Positions 1-8,793 are shown, numbered from the stretch's first letter. The stretch is 64,000 nucleotides of DNA from Odoribacter sp. UBA944 (GCA_002293375.1 DBDA01000033.1:42058-106057), one strand, 5' to 3'. The notes: a model not told the origin generated them from the letters alone. A program made the numbers and translations.

Positions 1-45
1 ACTAACCCCTATACGAACGGACCGTTAGTTCTTTAAAAGCGGATG

Positions 46-77
46 CAAATATAGTACTTTTTTCATTTTCGCCCAAA
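46..77 (-). promoter_or_regulatory. Promoter for a divergent gene left of the window
   Basis: Read on the minus strand this is TTTG (77-74), 20 bases, then TATATTTG (53-46), an exact match to the Bacteroidota -33/-7 promoter. It must fire leftwards out of the window. A short inverted repeat (ACTAAC at 1-6, GTTAGT at 24-29) lies just downstream in the presumed leader. The gene it serves is not visible. Confidence 0.7.
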
Positions 78-93
78 AAATGTTATTTTTTTC

Positions 94-101
94 TACCTTT
101 G
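94..101 (+). promoter_or_regulatory. -7 box of rsmI
   Basis: TACCTTTG fits the Bacteroidota -7 word TAnnTTTG. No clear TTG lies about 20 bases upstream. Transcription should begin near 108, which rules out the ATG at 99 as the rsmI start and favours 123 or 132. Confidence 0.55.
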
Positions 102-131
102 GCATTTTCAGAATCTGTTTATATGAAAGAT

Positions 132-809
132 ATGGGCAAATTGTATCTGATACCGACACCGGTCGGCAACCTGGAGGATATTACCCTGCGGGCGCTGCGA
201 CTGCTGAAAGAGGTCAGTCTGATCCTGGCAGAGGATACCCGGACGACTTCGTTTCTGTTGAAGCAGTATGAGATTCGGACGCCGTTGCAATCCCACCACA
301 AGTTCAACGAGCATCAGCAGGTGGCGCGCATAGCGGAAAGGATCCGGCAGGGTGACGATATCGCGTTGGTCAGCGACGCCGGGACGCCGGGGATTTCCGA
401 TCCCGGTTTTCTGTTGGTAAAGACCTGTGTGGAACAGGGTATTGAAACGGAGTGCCTGCCCGGCGCTACGGCTTTTGTTCCGGCGTTGGTAAATTCCGGT
501 TTCCCGTGCGACCGGTTCTGTTTTGACGGGTTTTTGCCGCAAAAGAAGGGGCGGATGAAGCGATTGGCCGGATTGGCCGGTGAAAGCAGGACGATGGTCT
601 TTTACGAGTCTCCGTACCGGTTGGCCAAAGCCCTGGAGCAGATGGCCGAAGTGTTCGGTGAGGGGCGGCATGCCTGTGTTGCCCGGGAGATCAGTAAGAA
701 ATTCGAGGAGTACCGGCGGGGAACGCTGGGGGAGTTGGGCGGCTATTATGCCGAAAACGGAGTGAAGGGCGAGATTGTCATTGTTGTCGCCGGGAAGGAG
801 GAGGAATAG
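132..809 (+). CDS. rsmI: 16S rRNA (cytidine(1402)-2'-O)-methyltransferase RsmI
   Basis: RsmI methylates the 2'-OH of C1402 in the decoding centre of 16S rRNA using S-adenosylmethionine. The protein opens with the family signature PTPVGNLEDIT (residues 8-18) and has SDAGTPGISDPG at 81-92, the SAM-binding tetrapyrrole-methylase fold motif. At 225 residues it is slightly short of the roughly 280 of E. coli RsmI, lacking part of the C-terminal RNA-binding region, as is common in this phylum. The start at 132 (MGKLYLIPTP) matches the family; an in-frame ATG at 123 is the alternative, and the one at 99 overlaps the -7 box. It is transcribed alone, ending in a strong hairpin. Confidence 0.95.
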   Translation: MGKLYLIPTPVGNLEDITLRALRLLKEVSLILAEDTRTTSFLLKQYEIRTPLQSHHKFNEHQQVARIAERIRQGDDIALVSDAGTPGISDPGFLLVKTCVEQGIETECLPGATAFVPALVNSGFPCDRFCFDGFLPQKKGRMKRLAGLAGESRTMVFYESPYRLAKALEQMAEVFGEGRHACVAREISKKFEEYRRGTLGELGGYYAENGVKGEIVIVVAGKEEE

Positions 810-837
810 ACAAAGCCGGCTTTTCAGCCGGCTTTGT
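810..837. terminator. Bidirectional terminator between rsmI and the convergent lipoprotein gene
   Basis: A perfect 11-bp stem (810-820 with 827-837) has a 6-base loop TTTTCA; the outer part of the stem is A-rich on one side and T-rich on the other. It sits between two convergent stop codons and can serve both strands. Confidence 0.8.
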
Positions 838-855
838 TCTGATGGTGTTCTCTGA

Positions 856-2394
856 TTAGAGGTCGGTTATGTCCAATTTGGCTTCAACCCCCACGGAAAG
901 TTTGAGGGTGGCGTCAGGCTTGATTTTTACCGGTACCTGTGCTCCTCCGCTGTTTTTTGCCGTTGAGGCCGTAACCGAGAGCAGGAAGTATTCGGTCCGG
1001 ACCAGGTTGTCGATGTTTTCCCTGGACAATTTTATGCGGCAGGTACTCATCTGGGGTGCGGTTACTTCGCCCATGGCGTTCACCACCGGGGCTTTGATAA
1101 AGCTGCTGTCCACCTCTATGGCATCGATCGGATTGTATCCTTCGTCCAACAGAATCAGGTCGCCGTTCCCCAATTCCAGCGGGATGTGATTTTCCGTCAA
1201 GATGCGGAGTTGCGCCTCCAGTATTTTATCCACGATGTCCTGGTCAATTTTACCTACGTCTATGGTGTCGTTGAAGGTCAGGTCGTCTACTTGCAGTTCC
1301 AGCGGGATCTCTATGATGGCGCTGACGGTAGCCGTCCCGTCGTGCCGGACCAGTATCTCACCGGTACCGCCCGGATTCAGGGTCACGTCACCGGCGTAGT
1401 CGATCCGGTCTTTCGGAGGCAGGGAGAGCAGATTTGCAATGTCGGCAGCCCCGTACCACAAGGTATCTCCGGATTTTTGCGGGGAGCTTAAAGAGGCGTG
1501 TGCGCTCCCTCCTTCTCCGTCGTACGCGGTAAAGTCCATGGCCATGTCGAACGGAAATTCCAAGCCGGTTTTTTCGACTATCAGTCCTACCCGGGGGGTG
1601 GTAAAGGCGAAATTCCCTTCGAATTTGTCCCAGAAGTCCACGTTCATGTCGAAACTGCCGGGATCTATGGAGAATGTCTTTTCGTTTATTTTACCGACGA
1701 TCTCTGTGAATGTGATGTTTTCAAAGGTAAATGAGATCTGGAGTTGGCTGGAGTTAACCATAGCGCCGACAGGCACCTCCAATTCCAATGTGTAATCCAG
1801 GCTGTTCGGGGTTGCCGTAAAATCAAAAACGGCATCCGTCAGGGTTATAGCTCCACTGGGGCCGGACAGCACTTTGGAAATCACGGCGCCGTTCTCTTTT
1901 ACATTGTTCAGGGTTATCGTCGCCGTATACTCACTCACGCCGATTACCGTATAGTTCATGGTCATGGAGGCGGTCAGCTCCTGCAACTCGCCTTCTTGAA
2001 AGTCTACACCAACCTGATCGGATTTGGAAAAATCAAGCGGAGTAGGGCCCGGTACTGTAAAACCGACAAGTGCGGGGGGCAGGGTGAAATTAACATCAAT
2101 CTCCGCCAATACCGCGGGCGGCGTCAATTCATCCATTATGTTCAACGTGTAGATGTCGTTCTCTTGGTGCCGGATGATGAGCCGGTCGTTGGCGTCGTCC
2201 CGGATGATCTCCGCTCCCGCACCGCTCTCCTGGCGGATCAACCCCCAAACGCTGTATTCCGCATAAGCCACCTGCAGATCGAATTCGGGCGTCCAGTTCT
2301 CTACTCCGTCCAGTTTGTCCAGTTTCAGCAACTCTTCGTCACCGCAGGCGCACAGCAAAGAGCCCAACAGCAATAGCATTCCTAATTTTTTCAT
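856..2394 (-). CDS. Large surface or periplasmic lipoprotein, function unknown
   Basis: The 512-residue protein starts with a Lys-Lys signal peptide and a lipobox ending at Cys17 (LCAC), followed by Gly-Asp-Glu-Glu. Acidic residues right after the cysteine are typical of surface-exposed Bacteroidota lipoproteins. The rest is rich in Thr, Asp, Val and hydrophobic alternation with repeated short blocks of the type LPPALVGF / LSLPPKDR, suggesting stacked beta-sandwich domains. No enzymatic motif is visible and I do not recognise the family. It lies 81 bases downstream of the 913-residue gene on the same strand and may be co-transcribed with it; no separate promoter word was found in the gap. Confidence 0.8.
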   Translation of the reverse strand: MKKLGMLLLLGSLLCACGDEELLKLDKLDGVENWTPEFDLQVAYAEYSVWGLIRQESGAGAEIIRDDANDRLIIRHQENDIYTLNIMDELTPPAVLAEIDVNFTLPPALVGFTVPGPTPLDFSKSDQVGVDFQEGELQELTASMTMNYTVIGVSEYTATITLNNVKENGAVISKVLSGPSGAITLTDAVFDFTATPNSLDYTLELEVPVGAMVNSSQLQISFTFENITFTEIVGKINEKTFSIDPGSFDMNVDFWDKFEGNFAFTTPRVGLIVEKTGLEFPFDMAMDFTAYDGEGGSAHASLSSPQKSGDTLWYGAADIANLLSLPPKDRIDYAGDVTLNPGGTGEILVRHDGTATVSAIIEIPLELQVDDLTFNDTIDVGKIDQDIVDKILEAQLRILTENHIPLELGNGDLILLDEGYNPIDAIEVDSSFIKAPVVNAMGEVTAPQMSTCRIKLSRENIDNLVRTEYFLLSVTASTAKNSGGAQVPVKIKPDATLKLSVGVEAKLDITDL

Positions 2395-2475
2395 ATAGTG
2401 TAACTTTTATGGTCGTGAATATATTCCGCGAAAATAGGCGGAAATCGGAAGATGAACAAATTTTCAACGGTTTAT

Positions 2476-5217
2476 TTAGCGTTGTACCCTGTATTTGACT
2501 ACACTCCCCTGGTCCATTCCGGCAAAAAGATAGAATCCGTTTTCTGCAAAAACGATGGAGAAGGGGGAATCGCCGGCTATGGGGAATCCTTTTGAGATCC
2601 CTTCTTTTAATCCGATTAAATAGAGGTTGTGCCCGGCTTTGTCTAAGAGGCCGATGCGTATGTCTGTGCGGGAAAAACGGTATACGTAGGGGAAGTCCAA
2701 ACTCTCTACGTCTAACGTTTTGTGGTGGAGGATGGTGCCCGAATTCCCGCAAATGAGGAGGCGGTTGCCGTCCGCGAATACGAAGTCGTCCGTACCGTCC
2801 CCGTTTACGTCTGTTGCATTGAAGCGGTAGTCGGGCGAGAGGGTGTCGCACGAGACGGTCCGCACGTTCCCCCGAAAATCGACCAATTGTACGGTCCCCG
2901 AAGCGTCGGCAAATACGACTTCTGCTTTGTCTCCTTTTCCGGAGAGGTAGAGTTCTGTGGGATCTTTCAGGCTAAAGATTTTGGAAATCCGTACGCGTTC
3001 CGCGCCCCGGCGATCGCGGATGTATAACCGGTAGCGGTCGGCATATACGATGTAGTCTTTGTCCGCGATCCGGTAGTGCCAGACGCGGGAGACGATTTCG
3101 TTGTCCGCTCGGCCGCCGTTCCAGTCACGGATGCGGTTGCCTTTGATGTCGTAGAGGTAAATTTCCCGGTTGGTGCAGGGGGCAAAGATGCGGTAATTCC
3201 GGTTTTTGTCGTAATCGAACAGGGTGATCCCCGGGGAGCAGGGCGCCGGGAAGATGACGGGGAAGCGGTCAACGGGGTCGCCGTTGCGGTCGATCAGGTA
3301 GAGTTTGGCGGATGTTGAGAAGAGGTATTGCAATTTGCCGTTTTTTAATGCGTCTACCTGGTATACTTCGCTGTTGATGGGTTCGTTGAGTGGGGTTTTC
3401 CAGAGGATCCTGCCGGCGTCGTTCAGTAAATAGATGGTGTTTTGTTCGTCCTGTATGAACAATTCCCGCTCCTGGGTGTTGTGGTTGATGACGGGCACCG
3501 GTTTCATGGAGACGGGTGCGTCCAGTTTGGTTTGCCAGAGTATGTGGGGTTTTTGGTCTTCGCCTGTCGCTTCGATGCTCAGAAAGAGGGTGGTGTAGAG
3601 CATGTTGCTTTCGTTGGACCATTGGAGCGCGACGGAGGGGAAAGCCGGCGCCTGTTCCGGTGCGGCCGGGAAGCAGGCTTTCCCCAAAGGGCCGGCAAGC
3701 GACCGGAAGTAGGATCCCGTCTGTTCGGTGTCCGCAAAGTAAGCCAGGTTGTATTTGGCCGAAAGTTTGCTTTTGATCCGTTTGTACCAATCGGTGTCTT
3801 TTAAGGCGGTACGGTGAACGTAGTCGTCGAAGAATTTTCCGAGCGCTTTTTCCGAAGAGGCGAAGATCAGGTAGTTGTTCTCTACGGCTATGAAGCGGGC
3901 GCGGATGCCTTCCAGCAGGTAGCCCCAGTAAACCGCCGCCAGGTCTTCGGCCGGATTTTTGTAGTAGGTAAAGGATTTGTCCCGGTCTACCCGGTGTTGT
4001 TTCCGGTAGTTGCCGGGATGGGTGTTGGAGACACGGGCGTGTTGTTCTATGATTTTTTCCACCCACGACGCGGCTAATCCGCCGGATTTCAGTTCTGCGA
4101 TGATCAATCCCTCTTCTGCTCCGGAATCCGGATCGAAGGAGAGGCCGACTTTGGCGAATGAGCCGTGTAACAGTTGTCTCAGTTCTGTTTCCGCTCCTTT
4201 TCCCAGTTGGCTGTTTAGTTCCTGTTTGCGTTTCCGGGCTTTTTCCGCCAAGCCGGCGTCGTGACGATAGCGTTCCAGTGCCTCTAAGTAGCTGTCCGGA
4301 TCGCTGAGGTTCAGGATGAGCAGGGAGGCGGCCCGGGCAGGGATGACGGCATCTACCGTTGTTTCCACGGGTTTTTGTTTTTCCACTGTTTTCAGGTAGG
4401 AGGCCGGCATGGAGGCGTAGGACATAAAACCGTTGAGGCTAATCCCGTCTTCGCGCAGTTCTCCGTCTAAGGCCGCCCATTTGAAGCAGGCGCCGGGATC
4501 TAAACGGGGAAGCATTTTCCGGGTTTGCAGGAAAAGGGGGAGGATGTCGGAAAACCAGGCGGTGTTGAGGTAGAGGTTTACCGCGGCGCCGGCGGAAAAG
4601 TAGCGGGAGATTTCCTGAAAGGGGGGCGTTCCTTCTTCCTGGGATTGTTCCAGTTGTTTCAGGGCGTCTTCGATGTAGAGTTCTGAGTCGGAAAGCAGGA
4701 TCCGCCCCTCTTCGACCGAATAGAACAGGTCGCTTTTTTGTGCCGCCGTTTCCGCCGGGGAGGCGCCCGGCAGGCGGGCGATCCGGTAACGGTCGTATTT
4801 CCGGGGTTCTCCCCCGCCGCCGTAGTGTTGGTCTAAAAAACCGGAAATGTCGTTGCGGGAGAGCAGGTCCCGGCAATCGAGTATCCAAAGGGAGGTTACT
4901 TTTTCTTTGCTTTCCAGGCGTTGCGCCAGCACGCGGGAGGTGGGCAGCAAAAGGCCGGCATCGTGCAGCGCCAATACGATGCGGTTTAACCGGGAGGTGC
5001 GGAAGTGTTCCGCCTGTTTCCCCAGGGCGGTTTCGAGGGTGGAAGGGAGAACGGCTGACGGATGGATGTGCAGGACAAGGGCGGAGTTTTTGGGAATGAA
5101 GGCTTCTTTGCTGCTGTTCTGCCAATCGCCGCGCTTGCCGATGTACCAGACGGCACAGGCGATAAATGCAACCAGAACGGCGGCTGTCAGTGACAATAAG
5201 ATCCCTTTTTTCATCAT
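2476..5217 (-). CDS. Membrane-anchored protein with DUF3352-like region and C-terminal propeller-like repeats
   Basis: The 913-residue protein has one N-terminal transmembrane or uncleaved signal segment (about residues 5-26). From about residue 35 (FIPKNSALVLHIHPSAVL) it resembles the start of DUF3352-type proteins; this is memory of the family, not a search. From about residue 580 onward short repeats of the form LFDYDKN, YLYDIKGNRI and DRRGAERV recur, as in PQQ/FG-GAP propellers, and DVNGDGTDD near residue 803 is a calcium-loop pattern of FG-GAP repeats. The bulk should be periplasmic. ATG-ATG at the start leaves 5217 or 5214 as initiation. A DNA- or sugar-related function cannot be stated. 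It precedes the lipoprotein gene on the same strand. Confidence 0.75.
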   Translation of the reverse strand: MMKKGILLSLTAAVLVAFIACAVWYIGKRGDWQNSSKEAFIPKNSALVLHIHPSAVLPSTLETALGKQAEHFRTSRLNRIVLALHDAGLLLPTSRVLAQRLESKEKVTSLWILDCRDLLSRNDISGFLDQHYGGGGEPRKYDRYRIARLPGASPAETAAQKSDLFYSVEEGRILLSDSELYIEDALKQLEQSQEEGTPPFQEISRYFSAGAAVNLYLNTAWFSDILPLFLQTRKMLPRLDPGACFKWAALDGELREDGISLNGFMSYASMPASYLKTVEKQKPVETTVDAVIPARAASLLILNLSDPDSYLEALERYRHDAGLAEKARKRKQELNSQLGKGAETELRQLLHGSFAKVGLSFDPDSGAEEGLIIAELKSGGLAASWVEKIIEQHARVSNTHPGNYRKQHRVDRDKSFTYYKNPAEDLAAVYWGYLLEGIRARFIAVENNYLIFASSEKALGKFFDDYVHRTALKDTDWYKRIKSKLSAKYNLAYFADTEQTGSYFRSLAGPLGKACFPAAPEQAPAFPSVALQWSNESNMLYTTLFLSIEATGEDQKPHILWQTKLDAPVSMKPVPVINHNTQERELFIQDEQNTIYLLNDAGRILWKTPLNEPINSEVYQVDALKNGKLQYLFSTSAKLYLIDRNGDPVDRFPVIFPAPCSPGITLFDYDKNRNYRIFAPCTNREIYLYDIKGNRIRDWNGGRADNEIVSRVWHYRIADKDYIVYADRYRLYIRDRRGAERVRISKIFSLKDPTELYLSGKGDKAEVVFADASGTVQLVDFRGNVRTVSCDTLSPDYRFNATDVNGDGTDDFVFADGNRLLICGNSGTILHHKTLDVESLDFPYVYRFSRTDIRIGLLDKAGHNLYLIGLKEGISKGFPIAGDSPFSIVFAENGFYLFAGMDQGSVVKYRVQR

Positions 5218-5263
5218 TAGCGACCTGCGGGGAGGGGTCGGTCCTCTCCGGTATAGTTTGCGG

Positions 5264-5271
5264 CAAATTTA
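5264..5271 (-). promoter_or_regulatory. -7 box of the 913-residue protein gene
   Basis: The minus strand reads TAAATTTG, matching TAnnTTTG, 46 bases upstream of the start codon. No convincing -33 TTG was found. Confidence 0.4.
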
Positions 5272-5369
5272 CAAAAAATATCCTCGAGAACGGGTTTTCT
5301 GTATTCTATTTTCTGTGAGGGAGCGCCTGGGGATTTGTTGTTTATACTCTAATCGTTCCTATTTTCCGA

Positions 5370-8300
5370 TTATTTAGGAATACCACGAACCCAGTGATTG
5401 CCCCCACGATGTATGAGAATAAGGCTTTCGTGAAATGCCTCTCTTAATTGGGCGTCATTGGGTGCAAGTATCTCTGGTAGCGTTCCTGCCTCATGGTATA
5501 CACGAACCGATTCAATTACTCCCCGCTCCACTTCTACGACCGCAACACGCCTGTGTCTGATACGGGCAAATGTTGCTATTTCTGTCCTGCCTCCCCATGT
5601 GTGTGGTTCCCGCAAAATTCTTCGATACACGTCAATAGCATTGAAGCCTTGCTGAGGATTTGCAGGTACTCTGTAAGCATATCTCGATAATCCAGGTGTT
5701 TCGTTTAGTATCGTCATCAATTCATGATTACCGGTATTGATTGTTGCTCCGGCAATTTCTTGCCTGACCGCCATAGCATCCCTTTCATCAACACTTTCAC
5801 TGAGAGCATAAAACAGGCAATCCCCTCCACCGGGATTCTCTCCTTGATTCAATAAAACTGCTAAATGATCTGAGTTTTGGTAAGGTTTATCAAGTTTTGT
5901 GGCGTCAGGGATTTTTAACGGGGGAACTTTGGGAGCTTCACCCGTTGCTTTAGTTAATTCGACAGGGCCAAGTGACATCCTTTTCGCTTCCTCTTCATAA
6001 AGGTGTCGTGTAGACGCATCGACTCTGGCCAAAACCTGAGCTTTTACATCGTTCCACAATAGATCATTAAAAGTTTTCGTTTCAGGATCCACGTAATTTT
6101 CCAGGTGTTTTTTTACATCTTCCAGCTTTTCTTCGTGTTGAGCTAATTCACCTATTAAAGGAGGCAGCTGCTCGTCAAGAAAAGCTTTTAACTCACTCCT
6201 TGATGAACTTTGTGGCTTAGCCGGCATTTTCGTTTCAGCATCATTCGTATCATTCAGGTCCTGAAGTATTCTATCACAGACTTCATCCTGTAGCCGTTTT
6301 TTCCAATCAGCCTCTTGTTCATCTTTTTTAGGAGTGATTTCATACATATAGTCTCTGATTTTACGCTTGAGGTAGTCTTTATTCACTTTGTCTCTCAGGT
6401 TTTCTAATTGCTCCTGCCACTTTTTTCTCAGTCCTGTTAATTTTTTCTTTATATCTTCTACTATTTTTTCAGCTAATTGGATTTGTGTTTCTTCGTTTTG
6501 TATCTCTTTTGTAGGAATATGAATGAAAAAGTCAAGCATATATGCTTTCAGTGCAAGCATAGCAATTACATTCGGATTCATGCCCGCTTGTGCAAAATCA
6601 TTCACCAAGTCATAGTTTCCTAATTCCTGTTGGTTTGTGAATACCTGATAAGAATCACTTGTGCCATTCAGGGCGTCGAAAAAGGGTTGATACGCGCTTA
6701 AATTAAATGGATGTTTTTTATTGGGATACCACGATTCAGATTGTTCATTTTCTTCTTCTTCATTTTCTTCTTCCTCTTCTTCATTATCAGGAATCAAAGA
6801 AAGAACGGTTTGTTTCGTAATGGATAAAGGATCATTGCCATGAGATTGTAGCAATTGGGGTATCTTTTCCCATTCTTCTTTATCTTCTTGTTTTTCAGGT
6901 TTGAATAATTTGGTCACTTTCAGATACTCATCAGCCACTACTTCTGGCGCAAAAGTCTCAGTTGCTTCAGGGGGAGGGGAGGTAGATTTTGCTGGTTTTT
7001 GTTTTTTACTTGCTGATTTCTGGTTTTTGTTTGCTCTTTGAGGCTTCTTTTTTCCACGACTCGGTTGTTCACGAACTTGCTTCTCTAGTGTACGAACCTG
7101 TTGTTTACGAATTTGCTTCTTTTTTTCTTGGTATGCGATTAAAAACGATTTCAGATCTTGTACAGTTGGTCCTTGAGTTTCATCTTCAACTAATTCATCA
7201 TTTAGATATTCGGCACACCACTTTAATAATTCGAGATTATCTTCACTTTTAGACAAAACCTCTATTTTTTTCAACAGTATTTGAAATACTTCTCCACTTC
7301 CTTCTTTTTTAGAAGCGGATTCAAATTCCGCTATTAATTTATCTAAATCTGCCGGAGAGATCAACGGTTGAGTAAATTCATCTTGTAAACCAAATTTTTT
7401 AAAAATATTGCTCGCTTTTTCATTTATATCAGGAGTGATTTTTGTCGTTTCAATCAATTTCACTGCCTCCTTGTCATCAAATTTACGCGCAATTTTGTCA
7501 ACATTTTCGCTGTTGTATTTTGATTGGTTCAGCAATGAGAGCCGTTTTCTCTCTTCATTTATAGCATCTCCCATTGATCCCCTTTTTAACCATTTGGGCG
7601 TGTTAGAAAGTATCTCATTTAGAATAGAATGCCACGGTGCTAAATTTTCAGGAGTAAGGCTTGTTACCGGAATACCTTGTTCATGAATTTCCTGAAAGCC
7701 TTTGTCCCCTTTTTTCGCCAGTGTAAGTATAATATAATCATGTAATAAATCTGTAAGCTTCTGCGTTAGAATCCTTATTGATTCTACATATATATCTTTT
7801 TCAGCACCAAGATCAGGCCCTAAAGCACTTTCAAGCTTTTTTGTATCAATATTTTTTATCGAAACGTTAGTGATAATATTTTTTATTTCCTCTTCCGGAA
7901 TGAACCACTGGCTCCATTCGGATATGACATCGTTAATCCCCAGATTTTCTCCTCTTGCTGCCATACTTAGTTCGTCTGGAGGGTTACGAAGCAGGGGATT
8001 CCCACAGATCCCACCGGTTAGTTGATCAAACCCAGATCGTTCATGTTGTGCTTTTAAATTCCTCGAAAGCCTTGGAGTCAATGGTTCCTGAGCCTCTTTA
8101 TCCCCTGTTTCATTGTGGGGTTTATAATTAAAATCAACTCCTTCACTTCCGGGATCATCCAATCGGATCGACGGATTTGGCCCTAACGCAATATAACTAC
8201 GAGAATCTTTTAAGTTAGCTATTGATGTAGATGCAAGCTTTGAATGCGGATATTTATGATGCCACGTAAAATCTTTTATCTCCTTACCGGAAATTCCGGC

Positions 8301-8549
8301 TAATTGTAAACTTTGTAATATTTTAACTACTTCCGTTTTTTCCTTCTGAAATTTTTCATCATATCCTTTTAATTGCACTACCGGAAATATGGATTTTTTT
8401 TCTTTACTTTCACGCTGAAGAAGTTGTTCTCCAAACCTATCATTCCCATAAGCCTGAAGAATTTCAGAAATGGAAGCTTGCTTGAATGCTCTGGGATTAC
8501 GATCCTGCGTATTAGATCGATTTTCGGACTTCTTGGCATATTCTCTCAT
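5370..8549 (-). CDS. Large effector-like protein with C-terminal OTU-type cysteine protease domain
   Basis: The 1059-residue protein has no signal peptide, membrane segment or T9SS-type C-terminal domain. Its last 157 residues look like an OTU deubiquitinase-fold protease: GGGDCLFYALSES with candidate nucleophile Cys911 after Asp910, a WGG block at about 985-987 followed by a beta-strand-rich RVAVVEV, and GGNHWVRG with candidate His1052 at the extreme C-terminus. Residues 95-135 carry TWHHKYPHSKL and ALGPNPSIRLDDPG, a pairing I associate with polymorphic-toxin and contractile-injection effector proteins (from memory). The middle is helical and highly charged, with a Lys/Arg-rich stretch (about 475-525), a poly-Glu run near 592-606 and coiled-coil-like segments. 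The middle is AT-rich (22 of 60 G+C at 7441-7500) compared with the neighbouring gene (32 of 60 at 4081-4140), while the protease end is richer (28 of 60 at 5461-5520). This suggests horizontal origin and domain shuffling. No secretion genes are in the window. Domain call fairly sure; substrate and role unknown. Confidence 0.75.
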   Translation of the reverse strand: MREYAKKSENRSNTQDRNPRAFKQASISEILQAYGNDRFGEQLLQRESKEKKSIFPVVQLKGYDEKFQKEKTEVVKILQSLQLAGISGKEIKDFTWHHKYPHSKLASTSIANLKDSRSYIALGPNPSIRLDDPGSEGVDFNYKPHNETGDKEAQEPLTPRLSRNLKAQHERSGFDQLTGGICGNPLLRNPPDELSMAARGENLGINDVISEWSQWFIPEEEIKNIITNVSIKNIDTKKLESALGPDLGAEKDIYVESIRILTQKLTDLLHDYIILTLAKKGDKGFQEIHEQGIPVTSLTPENLAPWHSILNEILSNTPKWLKRGSMGDAINEERKRLSLLNQSKYNSENVDKIARKFDDKEAVKLIETTKITPDINEKASNIFKKFGLQDEFTQPLISPADLDKLIAEFESASKKEGSGEVFQILLKKIEVLSKSEDNLELLKWCAEYLNDELVEDETQGPTVQDLKSFLIAYQEKKKQIRKQQVRTLEKQVREQPSRGKKKPQRANKNQKSASKKQKPAKSTSPPPEATETFAPEVVADEYLKVTKLFKPEKQEDKEEWEKIPQLLQSHGNDPLSITKQTVLSLIPDNEEEEEENEEEENEQSESWYPNKKHPFNLSAYQPFFDALNGTSDSYQVFTNQQELGNYDLVNDFAQAGMNPNVIAMLALKAYMLDFFIHIPTKEIQNEETQIQLAEKIVEDIKKKLTGLRKKWQEQLENLRDKVNKDYLKRKIRDYMYEITPKKDEQEADWKKRLQDEVCDRILQDLNDTNDAETKMPAKPQSSSRSELKAFLDEQLPPLIGELAQHEEKLEDVKKHLENYVDPETKTFNDLLWNDVKAQVLARVDASTRHLYEEEAKRMSLGPVELTKATGEAPKVPPLKIPDATKLDKPYQNSDHLAVLLNQGENPGGGDCLFYALSESVDERDAMAVRQEIAGATINTGNHELMTILNETPGLSRYAYRVPANPQQGFNAIDVYRRILREPHTWGGRTEIATFARIRHRRVAVVEVERGVIESVRVYHEAGTLPEILAPNDAQLREAFHESLILIHRGGNHWVRGIPK

Positions 8550-8568
8550 GAGATTTTGAATATATTAT

Positions 8569-8576
8569 CAAAAATA
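8569..8576 (-). promoter_or_regulatory. -7 box of the OTU-protein gene
   Basis: The minus strand reads TATTTTTG, an exact TAnnTTTG word, 19 bases before the ATG. The usual -33 position is taken by the palindrome at 8582-8608, so expression may depend on a DNA-binding protein. Confidence 0.5.
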
Positions 8577-8581
8577 GGATC

Positions 8582-8608
8582 GGATAGCGAAATATTATTT
8601 CGCTATCC
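8582..8608. repeat. 12-bp perfect inverted repeat over the OTU-gene promoter
   Basis: GGATAGCGAAAT (8582-8593) and ATTTCGCTATCC (8597-8608) are exact reverse complements separated by three bases. The repeat begins 5 bases upstream of the -7 box and covers the spacer and -33 zone. There is no T-run on the minus strand after it and no gene entering from the right, so it does not look like a terminator; an operator is the simplest reading. Confidence 0.6.
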
Positions 8609-8762
8609 CAAAAAACAGATATATTTATTTGCATTTTAATACCGTTTCTTTTTTGTTTTCTTTAAAAAGATGGCTGTCAGGCCGCTGCAATCCCGGAAAA
8701 GAGTATGAAAGGAGTTGTGTACTATTTTCCGGCAATTGCCTCTGTTTGTTTTGTAACAAAGA
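8609..8762. other. Rest of the divergent intergenic region, no gene seen
   Basis: Together with the flanking promoter elements this makes a 311-base gap between divergent start codons. It is AT-rich with short homopolymer runs; I see no coding potential, RNA gene or further repeat. Confidence 0.5.
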
Positions 8763-8793
8763 TTGGAGGGTAATGTAAAATCACGTATTTTTG
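8763..8793 (+). promoter_or_regulatory. Promoter of the InlB-repeat lipoprotein gene
   Basis: TTG at 8763-8765, 20 bases, then TATTTTTG at 8786-8793: a good Bacteroidota promoter. Transcription from about 8800 leaves a leader of roughly 60 bases before the ATG at 8861. Confidence 0.6.
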
